From Owenia fusiformis (lineage: Eukaryota > Annelida > Polychaeta > Sabellida > Oweniidae), in NCBI GenBank assembly GCA_903813345.2, contig CAIIXF020000007.1:38794671-38858670 (forward strand): a stretch of 64,000 bases of DNA. Direction: 5' to 3'. The notes under the pieces were generated by a model. That model was not told the DNA's origin, did not search any database, and saw only the letters and a list, made by a program, of their open reading frames with translations. Position numbers and translations under genes: made by a program. The first letter of the stretch is position 1. Each line of letters starts with the position of its first letter. This document shows, one piece after another, positions 1-9,800 of this stretch.

Positions 1-3000
1 ATTGGGTCAATAGTATGGTAACAGTTGTAAAAGATGACAAAAATGTTCGTACCACTATTGATCCCACTGATCTCAATAAATGTATTAAGAGACAGCACTA
101 CCCTCTTCCTAAGAAAGATTCAATCATAAGTGCTATGCATGGGGCCCAGTATATGTCAAAGCTAGATGCCTCATCCTCATTTTTCCAAATACGCCTCCAT
201 AACAACTCTCAGTTACTGACCACCTTTAACACCCCATGGGGCAGATACTGTTACAATAGGCTACCCCAGGGATTGTGTGCCAGTCCAGAAATCTTCCAAA
301 AATCTATGGATGAAGTACTAAGTGGAATAGAGGGCGCATATGCTTATATCGATGACATCATCATTTGGGGCTGTACTAAAGATGAACATGACAATAGATT
401 GAATAAAGTACTTCAACGCCTTGATAGATACAATGTGAAGCTCAATAGAAAAAAATGTGTTATCCAGACTCAGAAGATCTCATTTCTTGGTGAGATCTTG
501 ACACCCAATGGTGTCATGGCTGATCATGGAAGGATTGCAGCCATACTGAAAATGGAAAAGCCAGACTCCAAATGTAAACTCCAACGTTTCTTTGGAATGA
601 TAAACTACACTGGCAAATTCATCCCAAATCTGTCAAAACAAACTACACACCTGAGAAAACTACTGGAAAGTGATGTCCCATGGCATTGGGATAGCCATCA
701 TGAAGATGAGTATGTAAGCCTTCAAAAGCTTTTAACCTCATCTCCAGTACTGGCATATTATGACCCTGACAAAAGAACAAAGGTTTCAACTGACAGCAGC
801 AAAGATTCTCTCGGTGCTGTTCTCCTACAGCAGCATCAAGATGATTGGAAGCCAGTGGCTTATGCAGCTCGGTCACTCTCAAAATGTGAGCAACGGTATG
901 CTCAGATTGAGAAGGAGCTGCTAGGCATAACTTATGGTTGTCATAAATTCGATGAGCTCATTTATGGACTTCACCAAATTGAGCTTGAGACAGACCATAA
1001 ACCATTGATACCCATCTCCAAGAAGAATCTCAATGAAATGACCCCAAGAATTCAACGACTTATGATGAAGCTCCAGAGATATGACTATTTCATGACTTAT
1101 ACACCAGGGAAGTATCTGGTGATAGCAGATACACTCTCGCGGTCTGTAGTCAGTAATACACCGATTGAAACAGTAGACTCTGAGATAACCCACCATGTAA
1201 ACATGATCATGAATTCCATCCCAGCATCAGCTCAAATCATGAAGAAAATTGCTGAGGAAACTGCTAAAGATCCTTATCTTCAGAAAGTAACCCAGTATGT
1301 CTTGCATGGTTGGCCATCATCAGCAGAGAGAGTATACTATCAGATGAGAGATGACCTTACCCTGATTGACGGCATACTGATTAAAGGCAACTGCATGGTA
1401 ATTCCAACCTCAATGAGGAAGGATATGCTTCATCGCCTACATGCTGGTCACATTGGCATTGAAAAGTGCAAACGACTAGCCAGAACCTGTATGTATTGGC
1501 CAGGTATCTACAAAGATATTACACACATGGTAAATAGCTGTGAAGCCTGCCAAATGTACAGATATAGCCAGAGGAAACAAAGCATGATTGATGGTGATAC
1601 AACAACCGGACCATGGCAGAAAATTGGTTGTGATGTTTTCCACCTATTTGGAAAGAACTACCTCATCATGACTGATTACTATTCCACATACCCAGAAGTA
1701 GCTCTTCTACAAAGCACCAACACAAGCACAATTATACAGCAACTGAAATCAACATTTTCCAGACAGGGTATTCCTAATATTGTTAGAGCAGACACTGGCT
1801 CTCAATTTGCATCCTCAAAATTTTCTGAGTTTGCCAAGGAATACGAGTTTGAGGTCTCCTTATCTAGTCCCTATAGACACCAAGGAAATGGGAAAGCAGA
1901 AAATTCAGTCAGAACAGTCAAACATCTCCTGAAGAAAGCAGCACATAGTGGTGAAGATCCCTACTTATCCCTTCTAGCATATAGAAATGCACCACTAGAG
2001 ACTGGTATGTCTCCTGCTGAAATGCTAATGGGACGTAGACTACGCAGCAAAATACCTCAAATTAGTCCTGACATTAACAAGAAGTCAAAGATAAACAAAC
2101 AAAGAAGAGTCTTAAAACAAAGACAGAAGAAATACTACAATAAAGGATCCAGAGATCTGCCAAACTTGACCAAGGATGATTATGTGAGAATGAAATCCAA
2201 GCATGATGACAAAGCCACTTGGGATGTAAAGGCTAAAGTCCTAGAGAAAGTGTCTCCCAGGTCTTACAAAGTACATGCTGATAATGGTGGAATCTATAGA
2301 AGAGACCGCCAAGATCTCTTGCATATTCCTGAACCAAAGCCTACCCCCCATGTAACAAATACAAGTCCCACAAATCCCAATCCTTTGAGTAACTTACATG
2401 TCCCAACACCCACTAAATCTTCTATTCAAAGGGGAAATGATGAATTCAAGTCATCTGAAACAACTGGTAACCATGGTAACACATCTAATAATTGTGAAGA
2501 ACCTATGCCATTGAGAAGGTCAACTAGAATCTCAAAACCTGTTGTAAGACTTGATCTCTAAAAAATAATCAAGAGTATTAGCATCAATGTGATGTGATAG
2601 ACATTTAGTCAGTGTATACTGACTTACAGCATTAAAAGACAATCAAAGACATTTAGCATCAAGGTGATGTGATGAACATTTAGTCAGTTTATACTGACCT
2701 ATAGTTTTCAGTGTTTAAAGACATTTTGAACAACTTCAGTAGATAGATCAAGCATTGAGTACAGCTTAGTTTATATATAAAATCAAGCATTGAGTATGGT
2801 AAACTTTATTTCATTTTACATACAGTTTACATACAGTTTACATATAGTTTACATACAGCAACATGCAATTTCCACATAAAATACAAATACATTGTAAGGC
2901 ATATGGTTCTATTTTTATACAAATTGAATTGTTATATTTGATTACATGGACATGTATCTCAGAATGACCTCCGATGTAAAAAGGGGAGATGTAATGATCA

Positions 3001-3119
3001 GTTCATGTCAATCTAAGATTAACGGTACTTGTGTGTACGGTCTGCGTACACTACCCCTGTAATATTCTAACGAGTAATAAAGTTCTTCCTTTCCTGCACA
3101 TGGAGTCTAGTCTTATTAT
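1..3119 (+). mobile_element. Ty3/Gypsy LTR retrotransposon, 3' portion with polypurine tract and short 3' LTR
   Basis: After the pol stop at 2561 come about 420 bp of untranslated DNA, then a purine tract (aaaaaggggaga, ending 2989) directly followed by TGTAATGATCA at 2990, the expected start of a 3' LTR. A polyadenylation signal AATAAA is at 3076-3081. The right end is inferred at about 3119. Host repeat copies further right read 'gtcgggaatagaattg', while here 'ttattata' is joined to 'ggaatagaattg', which places the junction there and suggests GGAAT as target duplication. That gives an LTR of only about 130 bp, short for the family. The 5' LTR lies outside the window, so the duplication and LTR identity cannot be confirmed. 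Confidence 0.75.
3..2561 (+). CDS. Ty3/Gypsy retrotransposon Pol polyprotein (RT-RNase H-integrase), 5' end outside window
   Basis: The frame is open from the window edge (codons read WVNSMVTV before the first run of RT sequence), so this is the 3' part of a longer gag-pol. Numbering from the Met at 15: reverse transcriptase about 1-200 with the catalytic Asp in LDAS (51) and YIDD (111-114); RNase H about 250-375 with Asp in STDSS (260), Asp in ETDHK (327) and ADTLSR (371-376); integrase zinc finger around H476/H479 with C509 and C512; integrase core D540, D593, E629, the last two 35 residues apart as in the DDE family. The tail is basic and proline/serine-rich. There are no stops or frameshifts over about 850 codons, so the copy looks recently active or nearly so. 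The domain order RT-RH-IN is that of Ty3/Gypsy (Metaviridae-like) elements, not Copia. It lies in the intron before the esterase exon at 3356, in the same orientation. Confidence 0.95.
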   Translation, partial: WVNSMVTVVKDDKNVRTTIDPTDLNKCIKRQHYPLPKKDSIISAMHGAQYMSKLDASSSFFQIRLHNNSQLLTTFNTPWGRYCYNRLPQGLCASPEIFQKSMDEVLSGIEGAYAYIDDIIIWGCTKDEHDNRLNKVLQRLDRYNVKLNRKKCVIQTQKISFLGEILTPNGVMADHGRIAAILKMEKPDSKCKLQRFFGMINYTGKFIPNLSKQTTHLRKLLESDVPWHWDSHHEDEYVSLQKLLTSSPVLAYYDPDKRTKVSTDSSKDSLGAVLLQQHQDDWKPVAYAARSLSKCEQRYAQIEKELLGITYGCHKFDELIYGLHQIELETDHKPLIPISKKNLNEMTPRIQRLMMKLQRYDYFMTYTPGKYLVIADTLSRSVVSNTPIETVDSEITHHVNMIMNSIPASAQIMKKIAEETAKDPYLQKVTQYVLHGWPSSAERVYYQMRDDLTLIDGILIKGNCMVIPTSMRKDMLHRLHAGHIGIEKCKRLARTCMYWPGIYKDITHMVNSCEACQMYRYSQRKQSMIDGDTTTGPWQKIGCDVFHLFGKNYLIMTDYYSTYPEVALLQSTNTSTIIQQLKSTFSRQGIPNIVRADTGSQFASSKFSEFAKEYEFEVSLSSPYRHQGNGKAENSVRTVKHLLKKAAHSGEDPYLSLLAYRNAPLETGMSPAEMLMGRRLRSKIPQISPDINKKSKINKQRRVLKQRQKKYYNKGSRDLPNLTKDDYVRMKSKHDDKATWDVKAKVLEKVSPRSYKVHADNGGIYRRDRQDLLHIPEPKPTPHVTNTSPTNPNPLSNLHVPTPTKSSIQRGNDEFKSSETTGNHGNTSNNCEEPMPLRRSTRISKPVVRLDL

Positions 3120-3345
3120 AGGAATAGAATTGATTTCCTTTTATTTACATCTCATACTTTAAAAGGTAGTCAGAGTATAGTCTACAGTCTAGTTTGGGAA
3201 TGTCTAGGTCGGGAATAGAATTGATTTCCTTTTATTTACATCTCATTGTACTTTAAAAGGTAGTCAGAGTATAATCTATAGTCTAGTTTGGGAATGTCTA
3301 GGTCGGGAATACAATTGATTTCCTTTTATTTACATCTCATACTTT
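3120..3345 (+). repeat. Two-and-a-bit tandem copies of a ~95-bp intronic unit
   Basis: The unit starts 'gggaatagaattgatttcc' and ends 'gggaatgtctaggtc'. It occurs at about 3120-3212 and 3213-3307, and the third copy (3308 onward) leads into the splice acceptor of the esterase exon at 3356. The copies differ by a few bases. The unit is intronic and does not include the exon. Confidence 0.8.
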
Positions 3346-3355
3346 CTTTATACAG

Positions 3356-4543
3356 CCCTGAATTATATGAGAAGTAACAGGCGTGCAATATGGTCCCCTG
3401 TTGTGGATGGGGAGTTCATCACAGAGCCCCCTGTGAAACTGGATGAAGCCACAGGGCCAGGGTATGAGATGTTGACCAGTGTGGACCTTATGATGGGAAT
3501 CAACAGTCATGAAGGATATATGATTTTAAGGACAGATCCCAGAATCTCCTCTGGGAACCAATCAAGTGCTGTAGCATTCGTGGAGGAGCTGATGCAGACA
3601 ACGAGTAACTATTACGGGGGAGATTTATCAAATGATATGTATGAGGCCATCTGGTACGCTTACTTTGGACTAAAGGCCATAGATGATATGAGTGCGGATG
3701 AACTATTTGAGAAAGTGGTTCATTTAGGAACAGATGAAGCGTTCCTGCTTCCACTTGACCATTTAACACATGCCTATGGTCAGAATTGCTTCCTGTACCA
3801 CCTGACCCATGCTCCTAGCTATAAAGCAGGGACTGTGCCATCCTGGATGACTGGTGCCGACCATACAGATGACCTGCAGTATCTCTTTTACTCCCCTATC
3901 CTTCAAGACCTGTCTCCACTTATCCCAAAAGGCACTGAACTAGAGAAGAATATCTCGGAAAATATGATCACATACTGGACAAACTTTGCAAAGACTGGGT
4001 AGGTATTTAGAAATACACTGAGAGTTCAAATCAGTTTAAATTTTTTAGAGACTAGGAAGTTGATACTTCATATTTCATAAGTATGTTTCCTAATTTAAAA
4101 CATTTCATTTGGATAAATATTTGATATATAACCTATGACTGGAAATAAAGACTTTTAAGATATTGATCAGGAAATGTCCCACTGATTTTCCTCTCCATTC
4201 ATTTCATTGATTTCTCTTGTCTTATTGCAGAGATCCCAACGAGCCAGAAAACCCAGTTTTATCAACATATTGGCCAGCAAGTACCAGCGAGTCCAGTCAC
4301 TACATAGAATTCGGGGACACCATCCAAGCCAAAGATGGCTCTATTAAACGAGAACGTTCAGAATTCTGGTTTGATTATATTGGTAAACTGCTGACCAATG
4401 CACAATGTTCTCTCAATTCAGTTGAGAATGGAGACAAGGAAGAGGAATGTGTGAAACCTGGTACAACTAATGGTGGAATTGCAGTTGAAGCTGTAAAGGC
4501 TTTGTTACTAGGAATGGCTTTCCTTTGTATAGTTTGGTACTAG
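3356..4543 (+). CDS. Type-B carboxylesterase / cholinesterase-like, last two exons, probable GPI-anchored
   Basis: Exons 3356-3998 and 4231-4543. The acceptor is tttatacag|CC; the donor at 3999 (gtaggt) and acceptor ending 4230 (ttattgcag) join to give FAKTGDPNEP, a block typical of the family. The stop is TAG at 4541-4543. The encoded part is the C-terminal third of an alpha/beta-hydrolase. The catalytic acid is the Glu of INSHEGY (codon 3511-3513) and the catalytic His is in GADHTDD (codon 3862-3864). The nucleophile Ser exon lies left of the window. After the hydrolase end (FWFDYIGKLL) there is a short Cys- and Asn/Gly-containing linker, then a hydrophobic tail ending LLLGMAFLCIVWY with no charged residues after it. 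This is the layout of a GPI-attachment signal, as in many acetylcholinesterases, although a C-terminal membrane segment is an alternative. Substrate cannot be told. Upstream exons are separated by the Gypsy insertion. Confidence 0.9.
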
Positions 4544-4636
4544 AGATGACATACCTCAGTATACTTCAAGAATCTAGAATCCTACGTAATATTGTGAGAC
4601 AAATAAGTGATACTACTACAGTAAAACCTGTGTATA

Positions 4637-4970
4637 GTGAAACACATGTTTGATATTACTTATCACTATGAAACAAATGTTTGATATTACTTATCACTAC
4701 ATGTTTGATATTACTTAACACTGTGAAACACATGTTTGATATTACTTATCACTATGAAACACATATTTGATATTACTTATCACTGTGAAACACATGTTTG
4801 ATATTACTTATCACTATGAAACACATGTTTGATATTACTTATCACTATGAAACACATGTTTGATATTACTTATCACTATGAAACACATGTTTGATATTAC
4901 TTATCACTGTGAAACACATGTTTGATATTACTTATCACTATTAAACACATGTTTGATATACTTATCACTA
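4637..4970 (+). repeat. Minisatellite, ~31-bp unit, about ten copies
   Basis: The unit is of the form 'cacatgtttgatattactt' followed by 'atcactatgaaa'. It begins about 95 bp after the esterase stop, so it may lie in the 3'UTR. Copies vary by one to three bases (cacatg/aaatg, tatgaaa/tgtgaaa). Confidence 0.9.
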
Positions 4971-6817
4971 TAGACACTCTGTGATACATGGGATATATCA
5001 ATGAGATCAATTACTATGATATTATAATTGTACTATCACAATTATTAGAGTTCTCAATATGGCACCTATACAAACTATATGTATATAACAAGGGATGTCA
5101 TTATTGTTTTTTCGTATTCTTATGTCTATTTTTCCTTATTCATGACATTATGCACTGCCCCCAGGATTCCGTGTTTGCAGAGCGCGGACGGAATTTGCCT
5201 TCGCCAACGGAATTGCATAATCAACTATTTTGGTCAAATAAACATGACCAAATTATGCTAAGTGAATATTTTAAACTTCATCGTTTGATTTCTGTCGCTA
5301 GATGGCAGCATGTACATTGTATTGAGTAGTGACGTAGTGACTGACTGTATAAATATCACAATATTTTCCCATTTTTATTATATCTATCACATTTTCCGCA
5401 GAATTTCTGCAGAATTAGCCTTTCCCATTGCAGAATTCACAAATTTCACTTGCAGACTTTTGCACTTTAACTTGCAGAAAACTGGGAGGAGTGATCATGA
5501 TATGTCTTAAGCAAATTTTCTGTTAAGCTTTGCGTGTGTAAACCAATATAAGGGGCGGGGTCAAAATATCGATGTTCATATGGAGACGAAAGTACTTTCG
5601 CGAGGGGGGAGGGGGTTTTTGGGCACTTTCGTTGACCAAAAAAACATCGATAATTCGGATCTGATATACAAAAAATAATTGGACTTACCCACTTTTTCTG
5701 GCGCTATGTTCTGATAAAAAGGCTTGTTTTCAATAGTTCGTGAGCTTTTTTGTGTGATAGGTCCAAAATATTGGTAGATAAAGACGATAATTCGATCATT
5801 TTTCAAATAAATTCCGTACTTTTCCCTCCTCCTTTTGAAGAGTTCAATGCAGTAAAATTGCGAACGTGTGTTAATTCACCGTAATAATAACACGGCAAAT
5901 AGGATACGATTATTAATCAATGTTTTTTTGAAGTGACCTAAGCTTTCGTCTAGAGGGGGGTGGGGGGGTTGTTGTCCAAACGAAATTACTTTCGTCTCCA
6001 TATGAACATTGATATTTTGACCCCGCCCCTAAGTGAATGTTAGTCTGATTACACTATGGCCAATTGGATTTTATATTTTACAAGATGAGATAAAACTATC
6101 ACATTTTGAAGTTGTAATTTCACCAGTAACTTAATCAATGTTACAACATGGGCTTTGTTGAAAGGCCATCGTAACAACAAAGTACGTAAATATTGAATAA
6201 AGGCACCTGATTTACTCTACAATGTGGCTAAAATGATAGTGTAATGACCTGTGTATCCTTTGCAAGTAAGTACCTATGTAACTTTCACATTGACTTGTAG
6301 ATATTAGACTTATCTGACGTCACTTTGCTACATGCACATTGAAGTTCACATTCACGCTTTGTTGAATACCTGTAGCTCAACCTCTCTATTATTTCATGAT
6401 CTACCTCAATTAAGGCTGTGCTAAATAGTATCCATAGATGTTTTTGAATCCTTTATACATTCATACAAACATGAAATGTGGAATAGGTTTTGAAATACCA
6501 CCCTCTATCTTTCTCATATACGTATGAAATTGTCATGGAGTTTGGATCTACCTCCCCCCACTCTTTATACAGGTATGAAATAAATGTTTGGGTTTTAAAT
6601 AAACCTCCAATGTAAGTGCATGGATATGATATAATTAAATGGATGTTTTTAAAAAACCTTTCCAATGTACAACATTGAAAACTTAGGTACAATGACTGTA
6701 TGGGTTTTGAATAACCTCTCATTATCATAATTGGAAGATAAATATATGATAGAGGTATTGTTTATGGACCACCCCCTCCCCCCACACCTCTCATATTCAC
6801 AATGAACAAGAACTGAC
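4971..6817. other. Non-coding stretch between esterase and the last visible TAF5 exon
   Basis: Apart from the MITE at 5552-6029 I see no exon with splice sites on either strand. A segment rich in 'gcagaatt' motifs at about 5395-5480 recurs at about 12100-12200. In particular, nothing resembling the WD40 exons expected after TAF5 exon 8 is visible here. Confidence 0.6.
5552..6029. mobile_element. PIF/Harbinger-like MITE, 478 bp, TAA target duplication
   Basis: The ends are inverted repeats of about 50 bp: GGGGCGGGGTCAAAATATC at the left, and its near-complement ending CCCCGCCCC at the right, with the arms continuing through 'catatggagacgaaagta'. Both ends are flanked by TAA (5549-5551 and 6030-6032). 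A three-base TAA/TTA duplication and G/C-rich termini fit PIF/Harbinger elements. No transposase is encoded. It lies in the intergenic gap between the convergent esterase and TAF5 segments. Confidence 0.75.
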
Positions 6818-9800
6818 CTTTGGTTTGTCTTCAGTTTGTTCTCCTTCATCCTCATCATCAAGAGGAATATTGAAGTCTGGCTCCTTCAGGAGTCCATAAT
6901 AAACTTTACTTTTATTGGCTGAAAGTACAAATTACATTTTTGAAGACCATAATAAACTTTACTTTTATTGGCTGAAAGTACAAATTACATTATTGAAGAC
7001 CATAATAAACTTTACTTTTATTGGCTGAAAGTACAAATTACATTATTGTTGACCATAATAAACTTTACTTTTATTGGCTGAAAGTACAAATTACACTATT
7101 GTAGACCATAATAAACTTTACTTTTATTGGCTGAAAGTACAAATTACATTATTGTAGACCATAATAAACTTTACTTTTATTGGCTGAAAGTACAAATTAC
7201 ATTATTGTAGACCATAATAAAGTTTGCTTTCATTGGCTGAAAGTACAAATTACACTATTGTAGACCATAATAAACTTTACTTTTATTGGCTGAAAGTACA
7301 AATTACATTATTGAAGACCATAATACACTTTGCTTTTATTGGCTGGAAGGATGAAATTATTATAAATATACACTTTCTGCTTGTATGCTCATAAGAAAAT
7401 ATTAAAAAGATTCAAAAAGTTTATTAGGTACTGTAACATGTACACTGTTGTGGGTAATTCTCAAAATATATAAAATGATAAAAGGTAATGCTTAAAGTAA
7501 TAACAATTATTTTTGTCCTCTTTAAACAAACTCATATTTTATCCTCCCATTGTGGCATAAAGCATTTAAGTGTCTCAGTGGCTGTTCTATTTCTATAACG
7601 CATAACGTTTACTACATACCTGACTTAACAGCCTCTCCAAGAAAGTGTCTCAGTGGCTGTTCTATTTCATAACGCATAACGTTTACTTCATACCTGACTT
7701 AACAACCTCTCCAAGAAGTCCTCCTGATGAAGCGTCAACCTGCGTCTTAGTCCTAGGAGCTCCATCAAACACTGAAATTATTTAGAACATCACCTGAGAG
7801 AAAACTACTCGTGTATACAAAAGGGCAAAACTAGCAAATTCATAATAAAAACATGTTTCATTTAATTAACACTTAAATCATTTAGATCAGAATAGAACAA
7901 CAACTGAGAGAAAGCTTCATCTCCTCAAAGAATAAAACTAAAGAAATTCACAAAAACTAAAAACTGAAATCATTTAGATCAATACCTGAACGAAAACTAC
8001 TGTTTTTTCATTATTATCTATGGATACAATATTTTTTAATCGTATTATTTGCGGTTAAAGTATATTAATTCTAAAGAATAAAAAAGACTGGAAATCCAAA
8101 AATCAATATGTTAATTGCATCTGTTTCTCAGATGTTCACAAGTGGCACATTTTCTTGCAAATGCTTACAGTCAATGAGAAGATGTTCGTCTATGATGTTG
8201 AGAAGCAGTCTGTGTTTTTTCTCCTGCAGATGTCTCTTCAGATGTGTGTTCGATTCCCGAGACATCCGAATCACAAACTTACTGGATCTGGAGAACATAA
8301 TCAATTAATCAATTGTTGCAACTTCTGTCTCGATCACAGAATCCATGGTCTACGAATGGTACAGAGGAAGTACTTTTAGATCAAAATCAGAGAATGCCAC
8401 GGTCTACGAATAGCAGAGAGGGGGGTATTTTCAAATAAAAATAAGAGAAGCAAATCATTCATAAAGTGCAATGAAAATGTAATTCTATTAAACCTAAAAA
8501 ATAGTGCTGCACCCATGATCTTCACAATATTACATTTTAAGGCTGACCTTCTTTTAGAACATAATAATTGGTGACTTTAGCAAGTTGCTGAATGTCCTCT
8601 TGTTAGTGAGACATCTGACCCATTAACCCCTAATAGGGACATGAACTCACCTGAAGTTGTCCATTAACTGGTTGCCCTGCATATGTTCTTTCTTGGTGAC
8701 TGCAGCAAGTTGCTGAAGGTCTTCCTAGTAATATGACTCCTGACCCATTAACCCCTAATAGAGACATGAACTCACCTAAAGTTGTCCATTAACTGGTTGC
8801 CCTGCATATGTTCTTTCTTGGTGACTGCAGCAAGTTGCTGAAGGTCTTCCTAGTAATATGACTCCTGACCCATTAACCCCTAATAGAGACATGAACTCAC
8901 CTAAAGTTGTCCATTAACTGGTTGCCCTGCATATGTTCTTTCTTGGTGACTGCAGCAAGCTGCTGAAGGTCTTCCTAGTAATATGACTCCTGACCCATTA
9001 ACCCCTAATAGAGACATGAACTCACCTAAAGTTGTCCATTAACTGGTTGCCCTGCATATGTTCTTTCTTGGTGACTGTAGCAAGTTGCTGAAGGTCTTCC
9101 TGGTAATACGACTCCTGACCTCCACTGAACTCACCAAAGAATACCTGGGCTGAAGTTAAAACAAATTCTAAACTAGCATTCACAAATTCAACTGCCGGCT
9201 GTTGGCTGAGGATTTAACCTACATGTACTTTTTTATGGCCAACTCGTTTAAATATAAATATGAATAGTAGCACATACTATTCAAATAAGCTCAGCATCAA
9301 ATCACCAGCCGTTAGTTTAATTTGTGAATGCAAGCTTAACTTCCAGTCCAAAAGTTAAGCAAACTCAAAATTCCCCATTGAACATTCACAATGTGAAAGA
9401 GCCTATACATGTATTTATGTTGGAATTTTTATTTGCAACTCCTGTAAGAAAGAACTGTTTTCAGGAAATATTAATTGACTCAATCTCCAAGTTTGATTTC
9501 CCCAAATGGTTTCCTAACACACAATAGATTGGAAACATATGGCAAATGTGATAAACAATTTCCTTTTAACCATTATAGGTGATAAACAAAATATGATATG
9601 ATTTAAAACTCAATGTGAAATAAATGAAATAAAAATATTGAGAAAGTAAATCCATCCAAGCAGACTTCTCTATATGAAAATTTTTATATCCAGGTCTTGC
9701 TAATGCCTAGGTCACATTTGCTCCGATTCATTGGTTTGGTCGGCGCCCGGCCGATTGCAGTATTTTGTTCAAAACTGATTTAAACTTGGTTCAAATTGAC

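Noticed and set aside
8108-8379. Plus-strand frames over 8108-8379
   Set aside because: They are shadows of TAF5 exon 6, which has proper splice sites on the minus strand.
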